A stretch of 64,000 nt of DNA from Alkalimarinus alittae (GCF_026016465.1 NZ_CP100390.1:2394001-2458000); one strand, 5' to 3'; numbered from the stretch's first letter, positions 1 to 8,454 are shown. Notes: generated by a model not told the origin, from the letters alone. A program made the numbers and translations.

Positions 1-750
1 AAATTTTGACAGTTCATCATTTGAATTTTGAGAAGATAATCCTCCCCAAAACGCGATAACACCAAACATATAAATCCAAAAAGCATAGTCAGCTTTACGG
101 TGCGATCTAATATCCACCCAGAAAGCGAGCCCTACCATTAACAACCCTGAATATAACGAGACTAGCTTTCTTAATTCCCATGAAATATCCCCACCAGAAA
201 TCATCGATGTAATATCCATCGTCATATACCAAAGCGTTACTGCAATGGGCATCACCAAAAAAGGGTACTTATATTTCCAAGCAACAATAACCCCAATGGC
301 TAATGTGCCCAACTCCATATATAACCAATGCCACCTTATATATCGGTGGTAGTCTCTATAAACACTATCTTCAGGCCAAACACCGAGCCATTGCTGGAGC
401 CCATAAATCGCCAACGGCGTTAAACAGACCACAAATGTAGCGCTAATACCTGCAGGTATGGCTAGTCCCTTGGCTGTTAGTGAATTTGTGATTTTTAATC
501 CGACGGCTGCATACAGAACAGAAATCCAAAATATCCCCGCCCCACCAAATAACTCCCACCCCAGATTCATAAACAGCGTCATCGCGCCAATAGCAATAAG
601 GCCGCCCAGATAATAAAGGACATGAGTAAACGTAAATTTTGGTTCATCTTGAGACTGAGCAGCCAAAAACTCATAAAGAGCCTCAGCCTGAAGCGGCGTA
701 ATTATATTTTCGTCAGCCGCATCATTTAACTTTTTCTTAGTAACATCCAT
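1..750 (-). CDS. Multi-pass membrane protein, DUF2157-like, C-terminus beyond window edge
   Basis: An open frame starts at the ATG complementary to 748-750 and runs without a stop to base 1, so the C-terminus lies outside the window. About 250 residues are visible. A soluble head of about 45 residues (MDVTKKKLNDAADENIITPL, then EALYEF) resembles the short N-terminal helical region of DUF2157-type proteins. It is followed by at least six or seven hydrophobic helices. The family has no settled function and I infer none. The family match is by overall layout only and is moderate; that this is a real coding frame is well supported by its length and membrane-protein composition. Confidence 0.7.
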   Translation of the reverse strand, partial: MDVTKKKLNDAADENIITPLQAEALYEFLAAQSQDEPKFTFTHVLYYLGGLIAIGAMTLFMNLGWELFGGAGIFWISVLYAAVGLKITNSLTAKGLAIPAGISATFVVCLTPLAIYGLQQWLGVWPEDSVYRDYHRYIRWHWLYMELGTLAIGVIVAWKYKYPFLVMPIAVTLWYMTMDITSMISGGDISWELRKLVSLYSGLLMVGLAFWVDIRSHRKADYAFWIYMFGVIAFWGGLSSQNSNDELSKF

Positions 751-928
751 GGCCTATCTCTAAATTATAATCGCACAAAATAACAACACTTTGCCGTGAT
801 AATGCCTGACAACCAACAATTAGACACTCGCCATTCCTTTAGATTGACCCACGCCACTCACAACACTTAACGTTTTACGTCGTGCAAACCCAAGTTAATA
901 TGTGTTTAAGTGCTCATATCATGGCTTA

Positions 929-1261
929 CTACTCAACCATGCCTCGTATTCTACGCGCATCACCAATGCTGCCCGCGTTGGAAACATTTGTATATCCCGC
1001 ACTCTTGAGTGCAGACAATGCTTTACCTGCTCGGTTACCGCTACGACAATACAACACTATTTCCGTACTCTTATCCGGAAACATTTCGCTTACTTCTGCA
1101 ATAATATCACCGTGTAAAATACGAACATCGCCTTCAATATTATCTACAAGGTGCTCTTGCTCGCTTCTAACATCAATCCAAGCGGTTTCTGCGTGTGTCA
1201 TGGTGCTGAAACCGGTTGCTATTAGTAGCAAAAAAACCCAAGAATATTTTTTTAAGTTCAT
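929..1261 (-). CDS. Exported rhodanese-like protein (PspE type)
   Basis: A 110-residue protein with an N-terminal signal peptide (KKYSWVFLLLIATGFSTM, cleavage probably after THA) and a single rhodanese domain. The active-site loop CRSGNRAG near residue 73 carries the expected cysteine, and the DVRSEQEH segment near residue 31 matches the conserved DVR start of the domain. Family knowledge: single-domain periplasmic rhodaneses such as PspE move sulfane sulfur between thiols in vitro, but their natural substrate is unclear. It stands alone on the minus strand, 75 bases downstream of the DUF6624 gene. A complete catalytic loop makes function as a sulfurtransferase likely. Confidence 0.88.
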   Translation of the reverse strand: MNLKKYSWVFLLLIATGFSTMTHAETAWIDVRSEQEHLVDNIEGDVRILHGDIIAEVSEMFPDKSTEIVLYCRSGNRAGKALSALKSAGYTNVSNAGSIGDARRIRGMVE

Positions 1262-1335
1262 CGTTTAATCCTTACGTGTATAATGATCGGTTGCCGATAT
1301 GAAGCACGGCGTATTGGTCACTTAACTGCTTTTTG

Positions 1336-1881
1336 TTAACTGATCTGTCCTATATTGGCACGTCGTTTCCGTTCCTGCTCGGTCATTTGTTCTTGCCGCT
1401 CTTCAATAGAGTTCAACCCAAGACGCGCACGGCGTTCATTAACCATAGCGATATCCTCGATAGGGAACGGTGCAGGCCATCCAGATTCATCAACATCAAA
1501 CTGGGTGCCGTAGTATTGAGGCTTGCCAGATAGTGTTCGCACCCGGTCATGAAGGAATGCCAACTGCCAGCCGGCCACCTCCCCACTTGCAACAGCATCT
1601 TCTAGTAGGCAGACACACTCACCCATGAAACCGGAGTCTGAAACAGAATGCTGAGCAATCAGCCATGCAGCTTTAGCAGCCTCCTCGCCAACTAACGAAA
1701 CACCTGGCCAGCCGTAAGTACCAATAATCTTTTTCAGGCGAGAAGCATTCTGCTCATGGAGGAGTTTCATTCGAGGATGATAAGTATCAGATGGCAACTC
1801 TCCAGAATCGAAAAGTTGCTGTAACATCCACTGGTCTTCTGTCATCATCTCGACCAGTTCATCTGCAAGATTTTTATTCAT
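1336..1881 (-). CDS. DUF6624 family protein
   Basis: A 181-residue cytoplasmic protein with no signal peptide or membrane segment. It carries the signature of the DUF6624 family: GWPGVSLVGEEAAKAAWLIA (around 78-97), then QHS, a central LEDAVASGEV, then a DRVRTLSGKPQYYGTQ segment. The His in QHS and the YGTQ motif are the most conserved positions I recognise. No biochemical function is established for this family. Its start codon lies inside the last codons of the upstream PaiB remnant (8-base overlap), suggesting translational coupling inherited from an older gene order. The C-terminal tail (about 155-181) is highly charged. Confidence 0.8.
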   Translation of the reverse strand: MNKNLADELVEMMTEDQWMLQQLFDSGELPSDTYHPRMKLLHEQNASRLKKIIGTYGWPGVSLVGEEAAKAAWLIAQHSVSDSGFMGECVCLLEDAVASGEVAGWQLAFLHDRVRTLSGKPQYYGTQFDVDESGWPAPFPIEDIAMVNERRARLGLNSIEERQEQMTEQERKRRANIGQIS

Positions 1882-2020
1882 GATGACGTTTCAGCCAATT
1901 CGGATCCTCTATAACGCGAGCAATACCTTCTTCATGAAAAGCTAAGTAATCCCACGTTGGGACAACTTGGCCTGTTTCTACCTTGGTTTCATACCACGAG
2001 GGTGAAATGTAGGCATCCAT
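1874..2020 (-). pseudogene. PaiB/FMN-binding negative regulator remnant (48 codons)
   Basis: A short frame, ATG at 2018-2020 and stop at 1874-1876, encodes YISPSWYETK, then QVVPTWDYLAFHEEG and RVIEDPNWLKRH. These match the middle of PaiB-family FMN-binding split-barrel proteins, where AYISPSWY and VVPTWNY are hallmark motifs. Intact members are about 200 residues, so both the N-terminal half and the C-terminal half are missing. It overlaps the DUF6624 start by 8 bases. I infer a decayed gene whose 3' end was joined to the DUF6624 gene. It could still be translated as a 48-residue peptide, but the fold would be incomplete. Confidence 0.75.
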
Positions 2021-2149
2021 CTCCTACAATTATCACTGTGCCGTGATATTTACGGATAATCAACAAGTTGACAGCCTATTTTTGTAATTTTTTTGCTGGC
2101 GCCAATGCATCCTCTTAGTTGAAGAAACCGTTTAAACAAGGAAAAAGAC

Positions 2150-2704
2150 TCAATCAGGAACCTCGGTTTGGTTAAATTTTACAGTTACAACTTCTTTGCC
2201 TGATTTATTAATATAACCCCACACCCCACCTTTGACAGGTTTATGCCCATCGTCATCAGGCTCTGAGATTTTGCAGCCAGTGCAGACTAATGCGCGGCCA
2301 TTATAGAATGGCCAACCCCAATCATATTTTGGTGGTATAACCATTTGTAGCTCTTGATTAAAGTAAGCAATTTTTGAATTAATGACTGACCGGACCAACC
2401 CTTCTCTGAATGTATCGGCACCATTATCGAAGGGTATGACGGATAGAAAATTACCGTCTTCTTTAAGATAAAAGTAGTGCCCTGAAGCCCAAAATGGCGC
2501 TAGACCAGAAACATCAAAAGCCACTTTACTAAGGTGATTTGGCAATACATTTAGGATTCTACCTTTATATGTCGCACAGTTATCATATGACTGCCATTCA
2601 GGGAATTTATTCTGAATAGTTTCTTTTGCAAAATAGGCACATGTCTCATTTGCCCGTATTGAAAAGGAAGAAAGTAGTAATAGTGTGAATATTGCTATCT
2701 TCAT
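2150..2704 (-). CDS. Exported WG-repeat-like protein
   Basis: A 184-residue protein with a signal peptide (MKIAIFTLLLLSSFSIRA, cleavage before NET). The C-terminal half has WG/KWG-repeat features: IAYFNQELQMVIPPKYDWGW followed by GGVWGYINKSGKEVV. These are the Y-x-N/D and G-K-E/x-V-I-P-P-x-Y-D patterns of that family, here about two units. Four cysteines (near 23, 43, 141, 144) could form periplasmic disulfides. WG-repeat proteins have varied, mostly unknown roles, and I infer only an exported protein. It is a single gene between non-coding flanks. Confidence 0.65.
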   Translation of the reverse strand: MKIAIFTLLLLSSFSIRANETCAYFAKETIQNKFPEWQSYDNCATYKGRILNVLPNHLSKVAFDVSGLAPFWASGHYFYLKEDGNFLSVIPFDNGADTFREGLVRSVINSKIAYFNQELQMVIPPKYDWGWPFYNGRALVCTGCKISEPDDDGHKPVKGGVWGYINKSGKEVVTVKFNQTEVPD

Positions 2705-2886
2705 CTAAAACCTTCTAATGTCGTGAACGCACTGAAGACTAAACAATAATATAATCAACGTCAGCATCCATCCTAAATAGTTAAAAAGATATAAATAATG
2801 AAGTAATAAAAATTCACAAGTTCTTGTACCATAAGCTAACAGGAATGTTTAAAGCTCGGTCAAACTGTTTGATAGAAACTTAGTGA

Positions 2887-3183
2887 CTAGTAAATTACAG
2901 CAAGCACTAAAAACAACCCTAAGTAATTAAATGCCGACATAACCCTAAACCGTGTGGGTATATTCTTTTTAAAATAATAAAAACTGGTAACAAACACAAA
3001 AGCCATACATGGAAATACAACGAATAAAATCGATAATCCACCGGCCATCCCGGCACCGGCAGCATCATTACTAGCACTGAAATCCTCAAAAAATGGCGTT
3101 AAGATTAAAAGCCAAGCGATTACTTGGGATATAAAAATAACGAATGCTTTACGAGGTATATTTGTATTTTCTTTTGTACTCAT
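2887..3183 (-). CDS. Small hypothetical membrane protein
   Basis: A 98-residue protein with three predicted membrane segments: about 12-32 (AFVIFISQVIAWLLILTPFF), 45-67 and 77-97. The short N-terminus is polar (MSTKENTNIPRK). I do not recognise the family. A Gly/Ala-rich loop (AAGAGMAGG) precedes the second segment. It lies 49 bases downstream of nothing obvious on its own strand and is followed after about 180 bases by the WG-repeat gene, so it is probably a lone accessory gene. The call as a gene rests on length, a clean hydrophobic pattern and a plausible start. Confidence 0.55.
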   Translation of the reverse strand: MSTKENTNIPRKAFVIFISQVIAWLLILTPFFEDFSASNDAAGAGMAGGLSILFVVFPCMAFVFVTSFYYFKKNIPTRFRVMSAFNYLGLFLVLAVIY

Positions 3184-3232
3184 TTTAACTCACTAACGCT
3201 TTAACGCCTGCATCTGACCGCATAGAAAATTT

Positions 3233-3760
3233 TTATGAACCCACCAGCAATAGGTTTGGGTCTAAGAATATCGCTTTTTTGTAACCCTGAGTAGTCCTGT
3301 CGATTGACCAGAACCGAGGAAGCAAGCAAACAATTGAATAATGTAAATGAGGTGGTTTACCTTTGGCGTTGCCGCTATCACCTAGACTACCTATGGTCGA
3401 ACCTGACTTAACAAACGCCAACCCCTTTACACCAATACTCTCTAAGTGAGCGTAATAATGCAGCCTCCATTTGGGGCCCAATACTAGAACAACATTACCA
3501 CCCTTTTGTAGATTTCCTTGATATAGCACTAAACCATCAACAGTGCTTACAACTGGCGTGCTCTTTTTACCAAAGATATCGATCCCCTTATGAACGCCAG
3601 AACTTCCCCAGGGCTCATACCAGAATGAATCTTTGTTCCAGTCATTCGTTGTGGCACCCAACACAGGCACACTTACGCGCTCAGGCAAAATAAAGCCAGC
3701 TATCCCGATCAGTAAGATTATTATTATTGAATATTTAACACTCTTTTTCACAGTTTTCAC
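3233..3760 (-). CDS. M23-family metallopeptidase (LytM domain)
   Basis: A 175-residue protein with an N-terminal membrane anchor or signal (about 9-25) followed directly by one LytM/M23 domain. Zinc ligands are visible: H57 and D61 in VHKGIDIFG (HxxxD) and H140 in PPHLHYS (HxH, 138-140), with HYYAH around 101-105 completing the active site. The motif set is complete, so peptidase activity is plausible. Family members cut peptide crosslinks in peptidoglycan or in bacteriocin targets. There is no extra wall-binding or coiled-coil region, making this a minimal version. It has no envelope-division partner nearby; the context is accessory. Confidence 0.85.
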   Translation of the reverse strand: MKTVKKSVKYSIIIILLIGIAGFILPERVSVPVLGATTNDWNKDSFWYEPWGSSGVHKGIDIFGKKSTPVVSTVDGLVLYQGNLQKGGNVVLVLGPKWRLHYYAHLESIGVKGLAFVKSGSTIGSLGDSGNAKGKPPHLHYSIVCLLPRFWSIDRTTQGYKKAIFLDPNLLLVGS

Positions 3761-3849
3761 TCATTGTAGTATGAATGGCGAATTGGGCTTAACGCTCGGC
3801 TTTTCGGCGTGCCGGCGCTCAGCATAGGACTATACGCCACAACCACTTA

Positions 3850-3984
3850 CTACGAGAGGCTTCCCAGTTTAGCTAAAAAGGCTTCAGGCAATTCTATTTC
3901 ACTAACCGCATAAGCGTTTTCCCAGCGCCCATCTGCTTTCACTGCACGGATATGCACGAAACAAATGATAAGAGACTTGTTCAT
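3850..3984 (-). pseudogene. YdeI/OmpD-associated protein C-terminal remnant
   Basis: A 44-codon frame (ATG at 3982-3984, stop at 3850-3852) contains IRAVKADGRWENAY and IELPEAFLAKLG. This matches the C-terminal end of YdeI/OmpD-associated proteins, where AKADGRW and a P-(E/D)-(D/A)-(F/L)-xx-L helix are conserved. The rest of the roughly 140-190-residue protein is missing: upstream bases to about 4150 show no continuing match. I infer a gene remnant. Confidence 0.5.
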
Positions 3985-4153
3985 CAACAAACAAGACATT
4001 AGCCAACGTATAATAGATAGATATTGCCAACTATAGGCTTTGACACAAAATGCTTATCAAGAATTTCGTCAAAGTGCTCTAGCTGATTTCTTCCCCCACC
4101 CTATTCAAAAAACATATCGGTGTCCCATATCCCGTAGCTGAAGTGGGTTAAAG

Positions 4154-4858
4154 CTATTCGTTAATAATCGACTCTAATAAGGTATCAAAATCCATATCGA
4201 TTTCGCCCTCTTCTGCTCGCTTGGTGAGCGCGACCATTGAGCATTCTAACCCTAGGTCTTCGTCGCTTATTAATAGCTCTGAGTTTATAAACGTTTTAAC
4301 GGTATTTTTGATTATCTCTGGCGCTCGGTTGAACTGTTTTCGCAAGAGTCGCGAGACGACGGGGCCTTTTTTGGTGCTTTCGAGTGTTCGTTGAAGGGTA
4401 TACTCACGTTCTGTAACGAGGTAACGACACAGCTTTTTCATTACGGGGGAGTCGGCGTCATTGATAATAACCGTCCCTTTAGATACCAGCATTTTATCGA
4501 CGTAATAGAATGCGACTAACGCTTGATCAAAAGCTTCATTTTCGTTGATGATCGCTAGATCTATAGTTCTGTTCTGAAAATAAAAGTCTGGGAGCACTTC
4601 ATCTGCAGGTGTTCTAATCAGTTCAACTAGGTCGCTTAGCATGCCAATTTTTAGCTTGTTCATCTCTTTTAAGAAACTTGAATGCTGTGAAAGGCTTGGG
4701 GTTATTAACGTTAGCGCGGCATTGTCTAATTGATTTAAGGCCTGGCATACAGATAAAGTTAGGTCGAGATTACCCAAACCTAACTGCAACGTATCTTGCG
4801 GAGCGTGCTCTTTTATAAGAGTAGTAATAAAAGCAGTTTGAGATTCTAGAAGATTCAT
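4154..4858 (-). CDS. Class I SAM methyltransferase-like protein (O-methyltransferase type)
   Basis: A 234-residue soluble protein with a weak Rossmann-type methyltransferase layout. LQLGLGNLDLTLSVCQAL (about 24-41) sits where motif I would be, and IDLAIINENEAFDQALVAFY (98-117) resembles the D-x-x-x-I-D/N-x-x-H region of Methyltransf_24 proteins. VSKGTVIINDADSP (126-139) is a typical strand after it. The glycine-rich motif I is poorly kept (G-L-G-N), so SAM binding is not certain. The gene is followed downstream by nothing on its strand for over 400 bases and stands 104 bases downstream of the qmcA stop. Its substrate cannot be predicted. Confidence 0.55.
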   Translation of the reverse strand: MNLLESQTAFITTLIKEHAPQDTLQLGLGNLDLTLSVCQALNQLDNAALTLITPSLSQHSSFLKEMNKLKIGMLSDLVELIRTPADEVLPDFYFQNRTIDLAIINENEAFDQALVAFYYVDKMLVSKGTVIINDADSPVMKKLCRYLVTEREYTLQRTLESTKKGPVVSRLLRKQFNRAPEIIKNTVKTFINSELLISDEDLGLECSMVALTKRAEEGEIDMDFDTLLESIINE

Positions 4859-4962
4859 AATTCCGTTTATTCAAAATAATATAATCTAAAACGACGCTGC
4901 GTGGTTCTATATACTCAAGTGCGAGCATTATAAAACCACTTTGCGCCTTCGAACGTTTAAGG

Positions 4963-5814
4963 CTACTTAACCCGGCTCATGATACCTTTAACTGTACCGA
5001 TTAGGTCTGCAGGGTAGACGACGGTTTTGGCATTATCTGACTTTGATAAGGTTTTGATTGAATCGATGTACTTCTCGCCCAATAGGTACATAACAGGTAA
5101 TTCGTCTTCCTTAATTGCTTGCGTGACTAACTCAATAGAACGTCCAGATGCTTTAGCTAAGACAATCTGTGCTTCAGCGTCTTTTTTAGAGGCTTCTAAA
5201 CGCCCTTCTGCTTCAAGTATGGTTGCCTGCTTTTCACCTTCTGCACGAGTGACGGCTGCTCGGCGTTGACGCTCTGCTGCAGCCTGCTCTTCCATTGACG
5301 CTTGCATCGTTTGGCTTGGGTTAATATCTTGAATTTCGACGTTCTTTAACGTGATACCCCAATCAGCAATATCGTCTGAAATACCATCTTTTAATCGTGT
5401 TTTAATGTGGTCACGTGATGACAGTGCAGCATCAAGTCTCATCTCACCAATTATCGCTCTAAGCGTTGTTTGAATGAGATTTTGGATCGCTATCTGATAA
5501 TTCTCAACACCATATACCGCTTTCTCTGGGCTTAGAATGTTAATATACGCAACAGCATTAGCTAAAATAACAGCGTTGTCTTCAGTAATAACTTCTTGTG
5601 AAGGTATATCTAGCACAATATCTTTAGTGGTTACTTTATAGGCAACCGTATCAACATACGGAATTACAAAATTAAGGCCAGGGTTTAACGTCTGGTAAAA
5701 CTTACCTAACCGCTGAACAACAAACTTCTCACCCTGAGGGACTAGGCGCACACCTTTCGCAATCGTTATTAGCACTAGGCCAACCGCGACAACAGCAACA
5801 ATAATCACTTCCAT
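4963..5814 (-). CDS. qmcA: SPFH/stomatin-family membrane protein (QmcA type)
   Basis: A 283-residue protein with one N-terminal membrane helix (2-20) followed by an SPFH/PHB domain. VRLVPQGEKFVVQRLGKFYQ is the classic opening of the stomatin group, and NPGLNFVIPYVDTV and the NAVAYI region follow. A charged coiled coil rich in Ala, Glu and Arg (about 175-225, EEQAAAERQRRAAVTRAEGE) follows, as in QmcA and stomatins. These proteins oligomerise into membrane cages and are thought to organise membrane microdomains or protect partner proteins. The NfeD-like gene lies 17 bases upstream on the same strand, the standard SPFH/NfeD operon. Confidence 0.92.
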   Translation of the reverse strand: MEVIIVAVVAVGLVLITIAKGVRLVPQGEKFVVQRLGKFYQTLNPGLNFVIPYVDTVAYKVTTKDIVLDIPSQEVITEDNAVILANAVAYINILSPEKAVYGVENYQIAIQNLIQTTLRAIIGEMRLDAALSSRDHIKTRLKDGISDDIADWGITLKNVEIQDINPSQTMQASMEEQAAAERQRRAAVTRAEGEKQATILEAEGRLEASKKDAEAQIVLAKASGRSIELVTQAIKEDELPVMYLLGEKYIDSIKTLSKSDNAKTVVYPADLIGTVKGIMSRVK

Positions 5815-5831
5815 TTAAATCACTCCCGTTT

Positions 5832-6293
5832 CTATTTTTTTCTGACGATCAGATCATTTCCACTTACATCGGTGACGACAGCTCTGTCACCGACACTTAA
5901 TGCCTGTTCACACCTGAACCCCCATTCGTCATTTCCAACAATGGGTGCTGAAAAACGTAAGCGCCCTTTAGAGACGCTTTGGTTGTACTCTGTGATGGTG
6001 CCTTCTTGACCTATCAACGCCTCTCGACTCATACCTGACAAGGTATTATTTTTCATTAACGGCGCAATAAGTTTGAACCAAATAACTAAACTCGCTAGCG
6101 AGAAAACGCCCCAAAGGATGATTTCTGTACTAAATGAGATATTAACGAAGTAACTAATAAACCCCACTAATAAACCGCTAACACCGAGCCACAACAAAAA
6201 GAAACTTGGAGCAAAGATCTCTGCACCAGCTAATAAAATACCGAACACTACCCAGTGCCAATAAAGAATATTGGCATCTAACCATTCGACCAT
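5832..6293 (-). CDS. NfeD-like membrane protein (YbbK type)
   Basis: The protein has three hydrophobic helices (WHWVVFGILLAGAEIFAPSF, then the FLLWLGVSGLLVGFISYF and ILWGVFSLASLVIWF stretches) and a C-terminal OB-fold domain (EALIGQEGTITEYNQSVSKG, then GRLRF and VGDRAVV). This is the short NfeD1b architecture that partners SPFH proteins. I start it at the ATG complementary to 6291-6293, giving 153 residues, because an AGGG-like ribosome site sits 8 bases upstream and the residues before it (an extension to 6347) look non-native. It is first in a two-gene operon with qmcA; no protease domain is present, as expected for this subtype. Confidence 0.88.
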   Translation of the reverse strand: MVEWLDANILYWHWVVFGILLAGAEIFAPSFFLLWLGVSGLLVGFISYFVNISFSTEIILWGVFSLASLVIWFKLIAPLMKNNTLSGMSREALIGQEGTITEYNQSVSKGRLRFSAPIVGNDEWGFRCEQALSVGDRAVVTDVSGNDLIVRKK

Positions 6294-6444
6294 AACGCGA
6301 CCCTTCGAGCTAACATACATTCGAACTGTCTTATGGTGTTGAATCAAGACAGTGCCATTAAATTATCTGGCTATAGTAGCAGTGTTTTCTTATAAGAAAA
6401 TAGGTAAAGTAAGTTAAAGGTTATTTAATGACGGGATCCACTAA

Positions 6445-7746
6445 TTGAAAAGCATCATAATGCCTCACTTGGCTCGCATCATCTCAAGTGATGCGCTTCT
6501 AAACTTTAAAAGAGCCGTATCTGAGCTCAAGCGCTTCAGTTCAGGTCAACCGCATGTTTTAGACGTTTTTCTTCATATTAACGACCCTTACAGTTACCTG
6601 CTTCTTCAAGTCCTTCCCGATTTAGAAAAACGATATCAGGTTACGCTAAGGCTACGAGCCATCTTACGTACTAACGATGACATGTTTCCTGAGCAAGAAA
6701 TGTTGTCAGATTATGCGTTTAAAGACGCTCGAATCTTGGCGCAGCTTTATGAGTTAAGCTTTCCTAGCGAGCCACCACTCAAAGATATTAATAAAACAAT
6801 TTTATATACTAATCAGCTTATTATAGCCGAATCATCAAGTAATGTTTTAAGAAATTTTAATGCTATTTTTGACAATTACTGGCATTCAAGAGATACACAT
6901 TTTAACTATGACAATACATCAGACGACACAGTACATAACAACCTCGCTCGAAACGAGACCCGACTAAAAAAATTAGGTCATTACATGGCGGGGATGATCC
7001 ATTATGCAGGTGAATGGTATTGGGGGATAGATCGACTCGAGCATTTAGAGCGCCGAGCAAATAAACTAGGCCTTTCTACGCTAGCAAAACCCTCCATTTA
7101 TTATAATCGTACACACGTTAATGCCTGCAATACATTCCCCCTAGCGACAACCAATGCAACCGTTCACCCCTCCCCGCTTACACTGTTTTTTTCGATCAGA
7201 AGCCCATATTCACACCTTGGGTTAGAGCGAGCGGTTAGATTAGCAAAATACTATGATATAGCGCTCATCGTTAAACCCGTACTACCAATGGTCATGCGTG
7301 GCCTAGCGGTTCCCGATGCCAAAAAGATGTATATTTTTCACGATACAAAAAGAGAAGCGAATAAATACGGTATCAATTATGGTTTTGTAGCTGACCCTCT
7401 GGGTGCTGGTGTAGAGCGTTGCTACGCCCTTTTTGATTATGCTGAAAGCGAGGGGAAAGGTGTTGAGTATTTACTTGCCTATGCCCGTGCCGTTAACGCG
7501 CAAGGCATTCGATCTGAAACCGACAAAGGACTTAAGAAAATAGTAACCTCTTGCGGACTTGATTGGAATACAGCCAAATCACTGCTAGCAGGAGACAGTT
7601 GGAGATTGTGGGCCGAGCAAAACTTAAAGGATATGTATAACTTAGGTCTTTGGGGTGTTCCTAGTTTTCAGCACAAAAACACAGCCGTATGGGGGCAAGA
7701 TCGTATTTTTGTGATTGAGAATCAAATCATCAAAGATATGAGTTAA
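6445..7746 (+). CDS. Tandem DsbA-fold protein (2-hydroxychromene-2-carboxylate isomerase-like, duplicated)
   Basis: A protein of about 430 residues containing two DsbA/HCCA-isomerase-like domains. The first (about 35-215) opens with HVLDVFLHINDPYSYLLLQV, the second (about 245-430) with LTLFFSIRSPYSHLGLERA. Each has the D/S-P-Y-S-Y/H element that replaces the CxxC of thiol oxidoreductases in the HCCA-isomerase (kappa-GST-like) branch. The C-terminal domain ends with GLWGVPSFQHKNTAVWGQDR, matching the cis-Pro (V-P) and W-G-Q-D-R signature of that branch. The frame opens with TTG at 6445; an ATG at 6460 is an alternative. Substrate unknown. Most relatives have one domain, so the fusion is notable. 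Confidence 0.8.
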   Translation: MKSIIMPHLARIISSDALLNFKRAVSELKRFSSGQPHVLDVFLHINDPYSYLLLQVLPDLEKRYQVTLRLRAILRTNDDMFPEQEMLSDYAFKDARILAQLYELSFPSEPPLKDINKTILYTNQLIIAESSSNVLRNFNAIFDNYWHSRDTHFNYDNTSDDTVHNNLARNETRLKKLGHYMAGMIHYAGEWYWGIDRLEHLERRANKLGLSTLAKPSIYYNRTHVNACNTFPLATTNATVHPSPLTLFFSIRSPYSHLGLERAVRLAKYYDIALIVKPVLPMVMRGLAVPDAKKMYIFHDTKREANKYGINYGFVADPLGAGVERCYALFDYAESEGKGVEYLLAYARAVNAQGIRSETDKGLKKIVTSCGLDWNTAKSLLAGDSWRLWAEQNLKDMYNLGLWGVPSFQHKNTAVWGQDRIFVIENQIIKDMS

Positions 7747-7757
7747 AACACAAACAC

Positions 7758-8231
7758 CTAAACCCTGCTCAGATTGTTATCATTAAAGCGTTGTAGAGAT
7801 TTATTAGCCACTGTCGCCACTTTATTTTGCAGTAAGCTACTCCAGCCTAGCAATAACCCTGAAATACCCAAAGCCTGACGACTCCAACGCCAAAAGCTAA
7901 AGTGATCGACATGCTTTATAATCTTTCCGCCTTTAAACTCAAAATCTGCATCAACAATATTGTGGACGTTTCTACCTGTTTGGCTAAACGTATAGCGAGG
8001 TTCCCAATGAGCGTTTACCTTTCCGTCTTTTTCTGTGACCGAGAACGTCATCTCCATATCTGCACCGCGCTCACAAAGCATTTGCCACATAGCGGCTATA
8101 TCGCGGCCTTTTAACTGAAATACTTCATCTTTAAACGTAGCATCTGGGTGATAACAACTCGCCATAATTTGATAATCACGCTTTTTAAAGGCACTGTAAA
8201 ATGTCTCTATCAACTGTTTTTCGTTACTCAT
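7758..8231 (-). CDS. SnoaL/NTF2-like protein
   Basis: A 157-residue cytoplasmic protein with a SnoaL-like (NTF2 superfamily) cone fold pattern. The N-terminal helix IETFYSAFKKRDYQIMASCY is followed by HPDATFKDEVFQLKGRDIA and then AMW, a strand region (TEKDGKVNAHWEPRYTFSQT) and FEFKGGKIIKHVDHFSFW. The C-terminal tail is basic and does not belong to the fold. Such proteins range from isomerases to simple binding proteins, and the sequence does not say which. The ribosome site CAGGAG lies in the second copy of a 14-base direct repeat just upstream. The 44-codon SOS-controlled ORF lies 61 bases upstream on the same strand, so the two may be co-transcribed. Confidence 0.8.
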   Translation of the reverse strand: MSNEKQLIETFYSAFKKRDYQIMASCYHPDATFKDEVFQLKGRDIAAMWQMLCERGADMEMTFSVTEKDGKVNAHWEPRYTFSQTGRNVHNIVDADFEFKGGKIIKHVDHFSFWRWSRQALGISGLLLGWSSLLQNKVATVANKSLQRFNDNNLSRV

Positions 8232-8236
8232 TAGTG

Positions 8237-8266
8237 CTCCTGATTAATAGTACTCCTGATTAATAG
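8237..8266. repeat. Two copies of a 14-base direct repeat
   Basis: The sequence CTCCTGATTAATAG occurs at 8237-8250 and again at 8253-8266, a 16-base period. On the minus strand the copy nearest the SnoaL-like gene supplies its CAGGAG ribosome site; the second copy duplicates that signal upstream. Confidence 0.85.
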
Positions 8267-8292
8267 CACTCATACTCAATATAGCCAGTAGA

Positions 8293-8427
8293 TTAATGTA
8301 CAGTTAAAATAGCTTCACGCTTATATTTAACCCACTCACTTCCGACTCGTTTATAATAAAAAGCCATAACCTGCTGATTAACGGGCATTCTTACACAAAT
8401 AGTATCACCGCTCATTGAGATGTTCAT
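8293..8427 (-). CDS. Small ORF (44 aa) behind a LexA-box promoter
   Basis: The ATG complementary to 8425-8427 opens a 44-codon frame ending at 8293-8295. An AGAGGA ribosome site lies 7 bases upstream of the start. The product is a basic peptide (MNISMSGDTICVRM, then NQQVMAFYYKRVGSEWVKYK) with no signal peptide or membrane helix, and I do not recognise it. Directly upstream are a near-consensus sigma-70 promoter and a LexA-type box. The combination of promoter, operator, ribosome site and intact frame makes a real SOS-induced gene likely, although a short peptide frame alone would be weak evidence. The SnoaL-like gene follows after 61 bases and may share the transcript. Confidence 0.6.
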   Translation of the reverse strand: MNISMSGDTICVRMPVNQQVMAFYYKRVGSEWVKYKREAILTVH

Positions 8428-8454
8428 ATAACTTTCCTCTGTTATTAATTAATA

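Noticed and set aside
3183-3850. Integron attC-like sites around the small minus-strand genes (TTAACGC and similar)
   Set aside because: Small unrelated genes suggested cassettes, but I found no pair of complementary core sites (RYYYAAC / GTTRRRY) with the expected palindromic arms, and no integrase.
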